Positions 1 through 11,811 of a stretch of DNA of 64,000 bases are shown here, piece by piece. The stretch comes from Apostichopus japonicus (taxonomy: Eukaryota; Echinodermata; Holothuroidea; Aspidochirotida; Stichopodidae): positions 5,265,501-5,329,500 of the forward strand of contig NC_092575.1 of the NCBI RefSeq assembly GCF_037975245.1, read 5' to 3'. A program made the position numbers and the translations under genes. Each line of letters begins with the position of its first letter. The first letter of the stretch is position 1. Under the pieces are notes generated by a model that worked only from the letters and a program-made list of their open reading frames with translations, did not search any database and was not told the DNA's origin.

Positions 1-699
1 TCTCGTTTGGTTTGGGATCAAGGAGTGCTTTTTTGACAAACTCTGTCCAGTCACATGGTTTTCCATTCAGATCTGGTGTATAAAGATTATCTCGAAATAA
101 CCAAAGAAAATCTGGTCCAAACTGACCTAAACCCTCGCTCGGTGTTTGTAGTTTATGTACGTCTTTCTGCCTCTCTCGAAAAATGGAACGACTAAACTCA
201 GCAATAAATCCAAGTTTATCTAATTCGTCGTTATTGGGAGATCCCTTGCTATTGTATATGACGTACGAACTAAGTAGCACACACAAAGAAAATATTTTAT
301 GTTCCCATTTTGCATCGGTATTACTACTATCTGTGTTTACCCCACCCAACCCTTCGGCATCTAGTATGACCACTCTTGCTTTACCACTTCTAAAACTGAC
401 CGGTTTTTCTCCAACACCAATCCATATCCCTGCAGTGTGAGACCCGGCGCCGTGACCTACATCGAAGTTAACATCTTCTAGAAGTTGAGATGCGAAAAAT
501 GATTTTCCGGACCTTGCTGGACCAGCAATGCACAACACCACAACCAGTTGATCTCCAAGTCTCTGGAGCAACTCCAACCCTTCCGTACACACTGTAAGTG
601 TTTTCCGTGGATTCGTCTTGTCAACAGAAATCTTATTTGTGTCGGAATCCCAAGTGTAGTTGTTTGGAAGGCACAGGGGAACAGCATTACTAATTGAAT
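1..699 (-). CDS. Guanylate-binding-protein-like large GTPase, G-domain exon (partial, runs off window start)
   Basis: The minus strand is open without a stop for the whole stretch and encodes the N-terminal G domain of a GBP/atlastin-type dynamin-like GTPase. Reading from the exon start, a P-loop GPARSGKS lies near residues 60-67. It is followed by SHTAGIWIG (switch region), LDAEGLGG (G3), LLSSYVIYNS, and finally FGPDFLWLFRDN, which contains the RD motif that replaces NKxD in this family. Order and spacing match vertebrate GBPs. GBPs bind and hydrolyse GTP, dimerise through the G domain, and usually act in membrane remodelling or cell-autonomous immunity; the role here is not shown by sequence. 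The start is set by a pyrimidine-rich acceptor ending at 700-702. The first codon is split and needs one base from an upstream exon, which the candidate exon at 1981-2116 supplies. The helical C-terminal part lies outside the window. Confidence 0.85.
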
Positions 700-1019
700 C
701 TTGAAAAGAGAAGTAAGATGACCTAAAGTATAGTTTACGTTATTTGAACACAATTTCTGTTCGTTCAAAGCAAGGAAACATTTTTCATTTCATATATTCA
801 TCCAATGTATAAACATATTACACATCGAAAATCATAACGTTCCTCTTGCTTTGTAATAAATATGATTAAGAAATTTAGAAAATATGTAAACATTTGCAAA
901 AAAAATGTAAGAAATCTAAAAAGTGAAATAAATTACTATAAAAATATTTAGGAAAAGGCTGAAAAGTGTCAAAATGTGTGAAACTAAGCATAGAATCAAA
1001 AACAAACTAAACATAAAAT

Positions 1020-1695
1020 ACAGATAACCGTTATAACGAATTAAATAATTTCACAGCAGTTGGGAAAAGACTATCCGTTAGACGCTTATTTTCCCTAATA
1101 GTACGGACACAGCGATTTGAAGGTAAAAAAAAAAAAAAAATAGCCATCACCAAAGTGATTCGAATCAATCATAATTTTGTCCAATCTCTTAGCGGTCCTT
1201 TAAGATAGATCGTGTGCAGCGACGGTAGGCTGGTATCTAACCGCACACCGAATTATAAACGATAACTTAACGAGGTCAGATTGGTTTACACGGCCAAACC
1301 AGACCGTAATTGATGAAGTTAGCACGTTTTCAAATATTGCACGATAAAAGTTAATTAAAATATACTGATTTATTCCAAGTGTTCTCAATTTACGCAAGAA
1401 ATCTAGGCGCTGTTCGGCTTTTTTATCAGAATTTCAATAGAATTTACCATCAAAGAAAGATCGTCCGGAATGTTTGTACCGGGAAACTTGAATGAAGAAA
1501 CTTGTTCAACAACATGCAGTGCCATTAATTGAGAGAGTGAGCCTGGGTGTTTTAATTAGTCTAAATTCTACAGTCATTTCTTTTGTTTTTGTAACATTAA
1601 GCAGCAAAATGTTCACATTACACCAATTGAAAATGGTATCTATCTGAGCTCGGTAGTTCGACTTGTCACCTTTCGATATTAGACGGGTGACACAC
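1020..1695 (-). mobile_element. CR1/L2-like LINE, 3' fragment (end of reverse transcriptase ORF)
   Basis: Minus-strand translation, with several frame breaks, gives the typical end of a Jockey/CR1/L2-group ORF2. An FNWCNVNILLLNVTKTKE block is followed by KFPGTNIPDDLS, then FLRKLRTLGINQ, VWFGRVNQSDLVKL, and a tail ending near RENKRLTDSLFPTAVKLF. A run of 15 A (T on minus) at 1126-1140 breaks the frame. Only the last ~220 codons remain, as expected for a 5'-truncated copy. It lies in the presumed first intron of the GBP-like gene, in the same orientation, and is inactive. Confidence 0.75.
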
Positions 1696-1980
1696 TATAA
1701 GCTACTGGTAGACATGAATTAAACTAAAGGGAGCTGGAGTGGATTCATTTCTTGTATGTATGTACATGCATTTTAACCATATTGTAGCAAATATGATAAA
1801 TTTCCATCTTTGCCATCCTTTCGCTTCAAGGAACTACTGACTACGTATGGGACATTCCAAACGTTTGGACCCATTTCGCATTTTATCAACGGTATGCGAT
1901 TCTAATGCATTAGATGTGAATAAGTGCTCATATATATAATTAACAAAATAATAGGTAAATTATTTTATGCGAAACTGTAC

Positions 1981-2116
1981 CTTTCTTATCCGACACTGAC
2001 TTTTGTCTGGGGTCTACTTCTGACGAACCACATGGCTGTGACTTATTTTCCGATTCACTCATCTCTGGGTCTTCTGACGAACCACATGGCTGTGACTTAT
2101 TTTCCGATTCACTCAT
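1981..2116 (-). CDS. Candidate first coding exon of the GBP-like gene, with duplicated 18-residue repeat
   Basis: The minus strand reads MSESENKSQPCGSSEDPE followed by a second near-identical copy and then VDPRQKSVSDKK. It ends at a GTACAG donor (1975-1980). The 54-bp duplication is an exact number of codons and keeps frame, which favours coding. The exon ends one base into a codon, and the exon ending at 699 begins with the two missing bases, so joining gives an uninterrupted frame into the G domain. The chosen Met is at 2116; the frame is open further upstream, so the exon could begin earlier or at an acceptor near 2117-2145. The peptide is polar, acidic and probably disordered. Function unknown. 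The link to the GTPase exon is inference from phase and strand. Confidence 0.4.
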
Positions 2117-2118
2117 CT
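2017..2118. repeat. 54-bp tandem duplication (2 copies)
   Basis: Copy 1 starts at 2017 and copy 2 at 2071. They are identical for about 48 bases and diverge only at the junction. The period equals 18 codons of the minus-strand candidate exon. Confidence 0.8.
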
Positions 2119-2159
2119 CACTAATGAAGTGATTCCTTTCCTTTCTCTTCAAATAGGCA

Positions 2160-3230
2160 TATATTGATGATCAGTGAATATACCGTTTAGCCCCAGCTTC
2201 AAAATGTTGTCATTATAAATCTTCTGTAAACAAATAGATATTTTGTTACATTTATAATATAATATACTATGATCTCTGCCAAATAAGGACTTAACCAATA
2301 CAGGACAGAGAATATGCTTATACAGGAGCTATTTAGGGTACCCAATTTCTCATTTCTTTCCATAGACGTAATGATCGATCGAACTTAAACAGTTTCACTA
2401 TTCAAATAAGACAATATTGGATTTATGCGACACTAAGTAGTGACGTAGGAATTTAGGAAAAGGTGACAATGGTGCAGGGGCAGAAACCGATGCGGTTTGG
2501 GAAACAACAATATCCCAATTGGGCCAATGAAAATGTCACCTTTGTAATTTAAATCTTCGTTTTGGCTGACACTTAAATTGCTACTTTCTATTTCAAACAG
2601 CATTAGTTCTTTCATTTGCGTTTTGAACTCAGTCGTTACAATAAGTATTGAATTTTGATAACACTTCACTTAACTTATGAAGGTTGGACATCTTTTTATC
2701 ATTTTATTTGTATAGCACATTCACTTTTCGCTTTATTCGACCTTTCATTCGATGGAGGTCTTCAATACTTAAGCTTATGTCACTGGGCACTTTTCTACCA
2801 AATTTGAAAAATATTATACTGGGTTATGCCACAATTACGGTTTCAGGTCGCCATTTTTAGAAAAAGTCGGCCAAGCCATCAGCTGAGTGACATGAATACG
2901 CTTACATACATTCGTTAGTTCATTTCACTATTGGTAAGCCGTGGGACACAGTCCAAAATTGTTTAATTTCTTTGCAACACCAAAGGACCTTCCAACGATT
3001 CTGTAAAAACTACTACCAAACTTCCCAATTCATTTAATTTGCAAATTTAAGTGTAGACTATTATAACGGAATTTATGTTCATTGGTATTTCACGAGGTTT
3101 CGTTGAGGGGTAAAATGAGGTAACTTGTCCCAATAGTTAACTATATATTGAGTATTTGCGTTTCTTTGCTTTTGTATGTTTTCAATTTGTTAAAACAAAT
3201 TTTAATAAACGAATGCATACGTAGAACGGG
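2160..3230. other. Intergenic or upstream DNA, no feature seen
   Basis: AT-rich sequence with short open frames only. I see no splice-bounded coding block, RNA gene or terminal-repeat element. It may hold the promoter of the minus-strand GBP-like gene, but no motif proves this. Confidence 0.4.
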
Positions 3231-3244
3231 AAACTGGAGACTGT

Positions 3245-3435
3245 CTAGGGCAGGGGCGTCAATCTGACTTGAAAAGTGGGGGGGGGGGCATAAATGAATG
3301 AACATGGATAACACTGAGGAGTCCATGAGCACCTTAGCGCAAAAGCCTTTTACAGGTGGGGTCCAAGGGCCCGCCATAGGGTCCCTGATGGGGTCCATGG
3401 GCGAAGCCACGGTTGGGCCCAAGGGCGGACTCACA
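3245..3435. repeat. GC-rich dispersed-repeat fragment beginning CAGGGGCGTCAATCTG
   Basis: The stretch begins with CAGGGGCGTC, a start shared by several terminal-inverted-repeat elements in this window. A G10 run and a GC-rich segment with repeated GGGTCC/GGGCCC words follow. No matching right end was found, so it is probably a truncated element. A 97-residue minus-strand open frame across it has no recognisable domain. Confidence 0.35.
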
Positions 3436-3774
3436 TTTAGAAATCTTCAAGTTTGCTTCTGTTTGGTTCCCTGAATCGATATGTCAGTCATAAACATATT
3501 TTAAGAAGGCACATCTGACAAGTGATAAGACTTAAATTAAGAAAGACTTGCCTATTTCACCATCCGGGTGTAACGTATGGCCTTCATTATGATTAATCAA
3601 TTTGAAACTTAAACCCAAAAGGGAAACATACTTAAACTTTATAAGTAGTTGAAGAACATCGATAAAATTGTATGTATCGTTCAAATGTTACCTTGTGGTG
3701 CTTGTGATGTGCGTATTTATAACAGGGCATATTTTATAGATATTTTTAGTGGGTAAGCCAATTCCCAAAAGGAA

Positions 3775-3905
3775 CCATGATGACACTAGCTAAGCAAAGC
3801 GCCACCATCGGTTGGCGCGATCGTAGCAAAAATGTTTGCCAACCATGACTCCCAAATTACCAGAAATGGCACTTCCCAGGCCTTGTGAGTTGCATCTAAA
3901 CATTC
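3775..3905 (+). repeat. Fragment of the same repeat family as 35.58-36.04 kb
   Basis: The words AAGCAAAGCGCCACCATCGG and TTGGCGCG, then a stretch ending in AGAAATGGCACTTCC, recur in the TIR element at 35491-36597. This is an isolated piece of that dispersed family, with no terminal repeats recognised here. Confidence 0.5.
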
Positions 3906-4489
3906 CTAATTTTGAGATCTCATGTTTTAGAAATGTACACACACGACTTGTATATATTTTTCTAGTAAGTTACGTAATACTTGTGAAAACGTATGACATT
4001 CAAAGCGCGCAACTAGCATACTCACTGCAATGCATGCCTTGCTTACCAGCAGGGAGTATAACAACTCCCTGAACCAGCCACATTTCTTACTATGGAATTT
4101 GTGATCCTATTCGTAGTTTCTTCCCTTTTTACTCGTATATTATTTTGTAGTTTATTTCTATAAAAGAAAGGTTTTTATATCAACTCAGTACGTTAGCTTA
4201 ACTTGTTAATTCGTTATCATTCTTGTATTTTCTTGTAAGTTATGTTCGATCATAGAACTCCCGAAACTCATGATGAGATGCGATTAATACAGGGTTGCTC
4301 TTACTATACCCGTAACGATTTTAACCAATGTTTACTGTTTCTGCAAAAAACATCATTTTCAGTGTATACCAAGTAAGCGCAAGATACTGGAGTTAAAACC
4401 TGCTTTAAAGCAGGGATTATAATATTGATATCCGTCAAAATCATATAAAGTACGACGTAGACCATTTATCAACACCATGACAATGCATT

Positions 4490-5935
4490 CCTTAGTATAT
4501 ACCATCGACAGGCCTACGAGAGTTACAAGGGAAACTTCTACTCTGATTGACAACATTTACACAAATAATCTCTGTGTCTAATGTTAACTCCGGTGTTATA
4601 ATAAGTGATACATCTGAGCATTATCCGATTTTTCTTGTTTCAAATTTAAATTGTTCACTAAAAATATACCACAATCCTTTAGACATAATACCTTTAACCG
4701 AAACGTCGCTTAACATATTACAGATCTTGCAGCTGTTGGCTGGTCTATAGTCTTGTTAAATAATGATGTAGATATTGCTTACTCCCTATTTTTGCAGATT
4801 ATCCGTGAAAGCTTAAACAGGTGGTCTCCGGTCACCAAAGTTAAATGAATACAAACTATCAAAAATCACCATGGATAACACCTGCAATCTTTGTTTCTAT
4901 CAAGCATAAAAATAAACTATAAAAAATATAAGCAAACAAATTCATGTGATCGCAAAGCTCATTATTCCAATTATAAAAATAAGCTTACAAATGTTATTAG
5001 TTAGGCAAAGAAAATGTACTATAGCAAAATTCTTGACTTAAACAAGAACGATAGTGGAAAGTAATCAAAAGAAAGTAAAAAAAAAAAGGTGAGCAAACTA
5101 ATTGTAGCAAAGCATGTGTTTGTAATAATGTTCTCACAGAAGATCCGCATAAAATTGCTAATCATTTTAATATGTTTTTGTTTCTACATTTGCCAAGTCT
5201 TTGGCAGCCAGGCTACCAATGGAAACAAAACATGCTTTAAGCTATACATCGACGGAAATGTGAAAAACTCTTTGTTTTGTTTCCTATTACGCATTATGAA
5301 GTCCTTCATGTGATTTTTAAGCTAAAGAATGGTAAAAGTCCTGGTTTCGGTCAAATTCCAAATGCCATTCATAAGAAAGTTGGGCATACTATCACAGTTC
5401 GGCTAACACACATTACTAATCTATCTTTTGCAAAAGGTCTTTCCCCATCTGAACTTAAGATCACAAAAAAAATCTCCTACTGTTAAATCTGGCAACGAGC
5501 AGCTTATGAGTTTATATAGACCAATATTTGTTTTACCTTCAATATCTAAAATTATTGAACGACTTTTTTACAACCGTTTTTGCAACTTTATACTTAAACA
5601 CGACTTATCGTATCCAAATCAATATGGTTTCCGTTAAAAGCACTCAATATGTATGGCGGCTTTCAATCTTGTAGACAATATCTCGGAAGGATTGGATAAG
5701 AAGATATATACAGCTGCACTCTTCCTTTGTACGAAACGCACCTTTGTAGGTTGAATCTTGGACTATACATTACGTTATAAGCTATGTGCACTGTTTTACA
5801 TAGGGTATTTGAAAAAATAAAACCTAGGGCATTATGATGGTAGCCGTATTCTAAATACGCTAAGGGGAAGCCATATATGGATTTAAGGTGTAAATTATTT
5901 GTTAGGTTTGTGTTCTCATTATTTGTTCTACATGC
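4490..5935 (+). mobile_element. CR1/L2-like LINE remnant (endonuclease end plus reverse transcriptase start)
   Basis: Plus-strand translation with frameshifts first gives the end of an apurinic-type endonuclease: TSTLIDNIYTNN, then SGVIISDTSEHYPIFLVSNL near 4590-4650. A linker follows (YKNKLTNVI, AKKMYYSKILDLNKN near 4960-5050). Then come reverse transcriptase blocks: LKNGKSPGFGQIPNAI, LYRPIFVLPSISKIIERLFYNRF, YPNQYGFR (near 5637) and MAAFNLVDNISEGLDKKIYTA (5650-5720). At least two frameshifts and several stops are present, so it cannot be functional. The family appears to be the same as the minus-strand fragment at 1020-1695. In intact elements this ORF performs target-primed reverse transcription. 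Confidence 0.8.
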
Positions 5936-5939
5936 CAAG

Positions 5940-6730
5940 AAGGGACCTACTAGGGGGGGGGGGGTCGGTGGGGTTGAGCTGAGTGTGTGGGCCGTGTAGT
6001 GGACTGTGCCTCAATACTCTTAGTTAATACATTGGGGCACTGACATAGGCTCTGTCATGATAAGGTATAGAAATTTGCAGATGCCATGACAGGTCAAACC
6101 CTCAGCTACCATATGGTGGGTGAGGATATGCCAGTTAAAATTTCTATCTACGCTTTAAAGGCTTGTAAAGTGACCAAAATTAGTTTGTGACTCAATGGTA
6201 CTATAAATGTGGTACCAATAAAAAAAAACCGCTGAAACCTACACGTGTTTAGTACGCCAAATGGCACGGGCATCGAGTCGACTTTCATTCAGCTTACAAT
6301 GAACAAAATGAAGCAACAATTAAATAATGAAAATAACACGAAAAGATCCAGAACACGAGTTTAGTTACTATGTGAAGCAATTGTAAATGTTAATAAAAAT
6401 TTTGGTAAGAGGTCAGTATTCCCTGCCCCTTTTGCCACCATCATTTACATTTAACCTTTTTCAAGCCACTTAGTTAAAATTGATGGCAGCATACTTCTTT
6501 CAATTATTAGACTAAATTAGAGGTTACAAATATAAATATAGAATTTTCCGTATACTACTACAAATAATAGATATATTTGTTTTAAATAAAATACAAAATA
6601 TATTGAGACTTAATTATACTTACAGTATAACTTAAGCTTGTCTTGACCTGACGTTAAACCAATTTCCGAGTAGACGGTTATCCACTTGAAGTTTGTTATA
6701 TGCCGTTCACGTATCCATTTCCATTAATTA
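5940..6730. other. Non-coding stretch, no gene seen
   Basis: A poly(G) run near 5955-5964 is followed by AT-rich DNA. No splice-bounded coding block or terminal inverted repeat was recognised. Confidence 0.35.
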
Positions 6731-6734
6731 TATA

Positions 6735-8100
6735 TTTTCGCTACAGATATGCTACTTTTCGCAGGTACGGTCGTTATGAACAGAAAGTAAGTTGAACTAC
6801 ACGAAGCATTGCTTAAATACCTGCTAGTGAGCCTAAATTAGATCAGACAAGAACAATCTTTAAAACAATTTGAAAAGAACGAGATAATTAGTAACTCCCC
6901 GTCATTAATTTAAACTTAAAGGTAAATCATAAAGTGGCAGCAAACATTATTAGAAAAATTGTTAATAAATAACTATCGGTATCTTTGTCAATAAAAAACA
7001 AGCGGTTACAATGGGTTCAAAGGCCCTATGGGGTTGGTATCAGATAATTGCAACAAACAGAGAATGCTCGGGTATTTGGCAAATGACACCGACAGATTGA
7101 ACTTTCAATCGTTGGTGTTGACAAGGTATGACCTTCTTGACTGGAGAAGCCATTTTATATTATTTCAAAGACTGGCTTAAATGTTTCATAATCTTGGTTT
7201 TGTGGACCGTTATCTATTCTACGCGAGATGAAGATGACATCACACCCTCTCCCCCTCCTAAACATGCCCCCCCCCCCCGCACACATGAATTCTAAGCTAG
7301 AAATTCCCCAAAAGGATAACAAATCTTAATTTATGTTGAGCGGGTTTGGGATCACTACTACCTATACCTGGTAAGCTATAGATGACAGCCCCCCCCCCCC
7401 AACCAATTGAGAAAAGTTTGGATACTATATTGGATGCCCATTCACAATTTCTTCCTTCAGCCAGTCGGTGAATTCGGAGGCATATATAATTAGGTCTACA
7501 GAATTAAAGTAGCCCTTAACGCAGGTTTGCAAGTAAATACTTTTTGTGTGGATCAAAAAAGGGGTGGGGGTAGGGGAAGGGTACACCCGTGGTAGTGTTC
7601 CTATTCTTCCCTAGCAGAATATAATATCATTCGTTTTGATTCATTTTCCCCCACTGAATATCGGAGGTAGGGGTACCCCCCCCCCCTCCCTTGCTCACCC
7701 CTCCGTGTTCCCATTTGCCATGTTTATCGCGACAGATATGTTCCTTTTTCTTAGGTAAGGTCATTATCAACTGAAAGTATGTTGAACTACCCGAGCTATT
7801 GATTGAATGCAGATGCACTTTGCTAATGTTTAGCTTCACTTGATCAGATAGGAAGAAAACAATCAAGGTTACAATTAACTCTTCTTATATCATGAGTAAT
7901 TCAAATTTAAAGCTTAATTAGTAAAGCGGCATCAAGCAATCTTAAGAACAATTATAAATTAATAACTATTGGTATCTTTGTTAATCTTAACCAAGCGATA
8001 ACGACATGTTCAATAGCCAAGGAGCGTTTGTTATCAGACATTAAGTTGCAACAAACACATAGTGTTCGGTAATTTCAAACTTGGGCACGTTACGTAGTGC
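6735..8100 (+). repeat. Diverged direct duplication (copies ~6735-7110 and ~7720-8100)
   Basis: Two segments about 980 bp apart share colinear words, including CTACAGATATG/CGACAGATATG, GAACTAC, TTAATAAATAACTATCGGTATCTTTGT versus its close variant, and ATCAGA followed by TTGCAACAAACA. The spacer holds two poly(C) runs (7267-7279 and 7388-7400) and a third run at ~7677-7687. No open reading frame is conserved between the copies, so this is more likely an old segmental or repeat duplication than an exon pair. Confidence 0.5.
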
Positions 8101-9440
8101 GTCCCAGTCGTTGACTATAAGCTGCCAGTGTAATACTTCCATAATCACACTATAATGACACTACCAAACACCACGTGGGGATTGTCAAAAATATTATTCA
8201 CCAAGTAAGTTTAAAGGATGGCTACGTGTTATAGGAGAACATGTACATAACCACGGCACAAAAGGGTCTCAAGTTTTGACTATTTTCGGGTTCAAGTGAT
8301 CAGCGATGTTCTTGTACACGTCTTTATCCCTGCTTCCCCATTTTGAATTGTTGCAAATTAAACAAGCGCTTTCACTATCTACTTGCCTCAAATGACATCG
8401 ACCTTCAGACAATATAATTCTTGCAAACATTAAAATGGATATGCATACCACTTATCAAGTTCATCTGGGTTTTACTTTGAGTCTTGATGTTAACAAAGAT
8501 TAAGGAATTTGCCCTTTTTTGACCTCTACAAATGCCAATAGAGGCCTTGCACACTAAGGTGAATCTACTCAAAAGTTATGCAGATTCAACAGTTTGTACT
8601 TTTGAGTGACCATGGTTACAAGTGAAAGTATTACATAAGATACAAGAACAAATTTAAAAATTTGTACACACCTTACACATGCCACTCGCATAGATTGCTT
8701 GTGCAGTAAGCTATATGAATAAAACACCTCAATTAGCTGTTGTAACTTGTGAGCCAATTACCTAGCAATGGAATATTGAAGTTATTCACTGTTCACCAGT
8801 TATTCATAGCCCATGACATTCTATGGAGAATACTCAACTTACGAATAATGAGGCAAGCGGCAATCATTACAAAGAAACCTTGCCAGAGTTCACAGGTGAA
8901 ATACACATTCAAAACTAGAGCACCAATGGTGCAGAAGCTCATACCTTTTCGAGCTTAAAAATGTATGGCCCACAAAACCAATTTTGGGCCCATGAGGGAT
9001 ACCCCCCCCCCCTCCGTTAGCAGAACCCTGGCCACACCACTGGCTATAATTCCAATTTTCCCCTTTAAATCCTATTTTACCCACTCTCTCAGACAATACC
9101 ACTGACCTGACCCTATTAAACTTTCTCCCCTCTACCTTAGCAGAAATAACTTCACAAGCACTCCCTACAAGACATAACTTCACAAGCTGCCTACATACCT
9201 CAGGCTCAAAGACTTCTAAGAATCGGCAAGTGCTGATTGGCTATAGGGCTCTCATGCTTACAGTTCAACAGTTAATAACAACTCCCAGTCCTGCTTTAAT
9301 TCCACTAACAGCCTCTGCAGAGCTTAACCACAAATGTAAACAAACACTGCAGGGACTGGGAGACAAATTAAAGGAGCTTTGGCAAAAAGTGAAGGCTAAG
9401 ATTTTTTTTAAACAATGGGGATTAATTGTAATTAATTAAC
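8100..9440. other. Non-coding stretch with unassigned short open frames
   Basis: No recognisable gene. A plus-strand open frame at 9230-9439 has a balanced composition and a helical-looking end (LNHKCKQTLQGLGDKLKELW) but no clear splice borders or family. The block also contains an imperfect inverted repeat, CTCCCAGTCCTGC near 9283 with GCAGGGACTGGGAG near 9348, and a poly(C) run at ~9002-9011. Confidence 0.3.
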
Positions 9441-10078
9441 TTTTGACCAAAAATTTGTAGGCATCACCTTATTCATACACAATCCAACAATCATCAGTTC
9501 AACTTTGAATATGATCCATCAAAATCTTGAGGAGATTGAGATATTTGAAAATACTACAAAGAATGACCCCCGATGATCCCCTAAATGACATTTGACCTCA
9601 ATTTTCCGAACACCCCTCGTAACTCTCATCCCGAGGAACATTGTTACCAAGTTTCATTATAATTGGCCATACACTGTATGAACAGGAGCAATTTGAAAAT
9701 ATAGGGCCGCGGCCCGGGCCACAAAAGACCCCTAGTTGATCTTTGATCTCAAATTCATGAACACCCTGAGGGTAAAACTACCATAGTACTATCGTGACAA
9801 ACCCTCAACATTGTACCATGGAATCTGTAGGAGAAGAAGCATTTTGCGTATTTCCACAAAATGGCCCATTACGGCCCACAGGTGACCTTTGACCCCAAAT
9901 TTTGGACCATCTCTGATGGCCCTATACCCAATGGTCCTTGTGTCCAAGTTTCATGAAATTCCATCAAACACTGTGCGAGTGGCAGCGGTTTTGCCAATTG
10001 TTGACGGATAGAGTGATCGAGTGATAGACGCTGCACTGTAACAATAGCTCACACCAGCATGCTGGTATGAGCTAAAAA
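9440..10078 (+). repeat. Dispersed repeat with internal TGACCTTTGACC units and a terminal hairpin
   Basis: The segment has several loosely repeated units, each containing ACATTTGACCTCAA / GTGACCTTTGACCCCAAATTT-like words followed by 'AAGTTTCAT...AAATT'. It ends in a near-perfect palindrome at 10046-10073 (AGCTCACACCAGCATG followed by its complement, two mismatches). No coding capacity. The layout suggests a non-autonomous dispersed element; class not determined. Confidence 0.5.
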
Positions 10079-10079
10079 A

Positions 10080-10834
10080 CCACACATGAACACAAGTGAT
10101 GGTAAAACCTGTGCTTTTAAACCATTTTCACAGATACATCCCAATTTGTCATGTGTTCGTACAACATGTGAAAATGTGTTTGGAAAAACCTGTGGATTTG
10201 AAACATGTGGCCAAGTGTAAAATTGTGTAACCCTGAATGTGGCTAACCTGAGACGATCTAATTCACGACTAATATAAAAAATATAGAACTTGAAAAGTTA
10301 TGTTACAGAAAACCCGGCTACTTCACACACTTTCACACATTGGATAGGTTGCCACAGGTTGTCACAGAATCCTGTGTCAATCTGTCTTCTGGTGTTTCTA
10401 CTTTTTTCCCCCGAGACAAAACCGGGGGTAATGTGTGATAAAGAGTGAAAAACTGGTGTCAAAATTACACATTTTCATACAATATACCCTGGCATTTCCA
10501 GGAACCTGTGACATTGGGGATTGGAGGGTGTGTGGGGGGGGGGGGAGGTTTGTTAGGGAATTGTAGCTGAAAACTTTTGAAGCCCTCCTAAGGTAAGGAA
10601 TGAATCATCAATCTCACATTATTACTGGACATTTTCTACGAAGGATTACATAAGTGAGACAAGAAAAAAATAACAAAACAAAATTATTGAAAAGATACCA
10701 TAATATCAAATATATTGTTTTACAGATACAAAAAAAGTATATGAATGTGATCAAAATTCTACGTATTACGAAGCTCTGCATATATTTCAGTGATTCTACC
10801 ATTTAATGGACATATAGCCTCAGGCTACGTTATT
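10080..10834. other. Non-coding stretch, no gene seen
   Basis: Repeated CACATGTG/CACAGG-type words at 10080-10400 and a G10 run near 10536 are the only notable content. No coding block was recognised on either strand. Confidence 0.3.
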
Positions 10835-11379
10835 CAGACCTGTCAACCTGTTTGACCCCAAAGTAGGGAGAATAACATTTTTAAGGGCCAAAAAGGGAGA
10901 ACAAGGGGAAAAAACGGAGGTTGGTAATTTTCAACTGAAATGATATAAATACTCCTAAATAAGTATAGTCTACTTATGCAATACAGTGAGAGAATCATCC
11001 AATCAGTGTTTCTTGTTGTAGTTTACAGCAGCTCGCTTCGCTTTCTACAGGGTTTGTTTAGTAGGCTTCCATTTGAAACAGGGAATAGTGGACTCTGGGT
11101 ACTGTGACTTCATGGCTAGTATGCTAGATAGAGTCCCATCAAGCTTGAGACTTGACCCACTGTCTGTCTTGTTCTTGCGAACTACACTGAATAGCCTTTC
11201 CTGTTCAGCGTTACTGTGGGGAATTACTAAGCATAGGACTAATTGTTGGCTATTTTCAGAAATTTTGCAAGTGATGAAATGTTAAAAAACCAGGAGAATA
11301 GAATATGAAACCGGTTGGCCAGGAGATTCGGGTAAAAACCGTGAGTCTCCCGGTAAAACCGGGAGAGTTGACGGGTCTA
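10835..11379 (-). mobile_element. Internally deleted hAT transposon
   Basis: The ends are CAGACCTGTCAAC on the left and GTTGACGGGTCTAG on the right, inverted with one or two mismatches and typical of hAT termini. On the minus strand, 11045-11236 encodes a transposase C-terminal dimerisation (hATC) piece: LVIPHSNAEQERLFSVVRKN, then SSLKLDGTLSSILAMK and a stop at 11045-11047. Most of the transposase, including the catalytic core, is missing, so the copy is non-autonomous. I could not find a clean 8-bp target duplication. Confidence 0.75.
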
Positions 11380-11707
11380 GTAATTGCCACGTTCCATCTT
11401 GGACACATGAAACATGGCAAGCAACTTTACCTGACGTACCTATTACACAAGTAATCACGTCTATATGTTTTGAGTTTTGTGCATTCTTTCACCACCAGCA
11501 AATTAAAACAAAAAAGAACAGAAAAGGGGTATCTGCAAACAGCTCATCATCTGCAGCGCAAGAGAATTAGCTGATTCCGTAGTAGTGGCTTCATCACGCT
11601 CAGAAATGAACGACTGAGGTGGCTCACACCACACAGGACTCATCGTTTCCACGGTGACACTTCCTTTACGGTTTGAAGTAAAGATGTCCACTTGCTCTTT
11701 TCAAGCA

Positions 11708-11713
11708 TTTATT
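11708..11713 (-). promoter_or_regulatory. GUSB: Candidate polyadenylation signal of the GUSB gene
   Basis: AATAAA on the minus strand, about 100 bases after the GUSB stop codon at 11812-11814. Position and orientation fit a short 3' UTR. No transcript evidence is available. Confidence 0.5.
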
Positions 11714-11811
11714 TCCATTTAATTCCTTGTGAGATTTCAGCTCCTTTGTCCTGTTACTTTTATTGCCATTTACAAATAACAATTCCTGCTTTTCTTTTTT
11801 CTTCTGACTCA

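Noticed and set aside
183-440. 85-residue plus-strand open frame
   Set aside because: Antisense to the GBP-like G-domain exon, which carries clear motifs.
9230-9439. 69-residue plus-strand open frame ending in a helical-looking segment
   Set aside because: No clear splice sites, no recognised family, and it overlaps an inverted repeat. Kept only as a note.
11503-11691. 62-residue minus-strand open frame downstream of GUSB
   Set aside because: It lies past the likely polyadenylation signal, has no similarity to GUSB C termini, and has no phase-matched acceptor.
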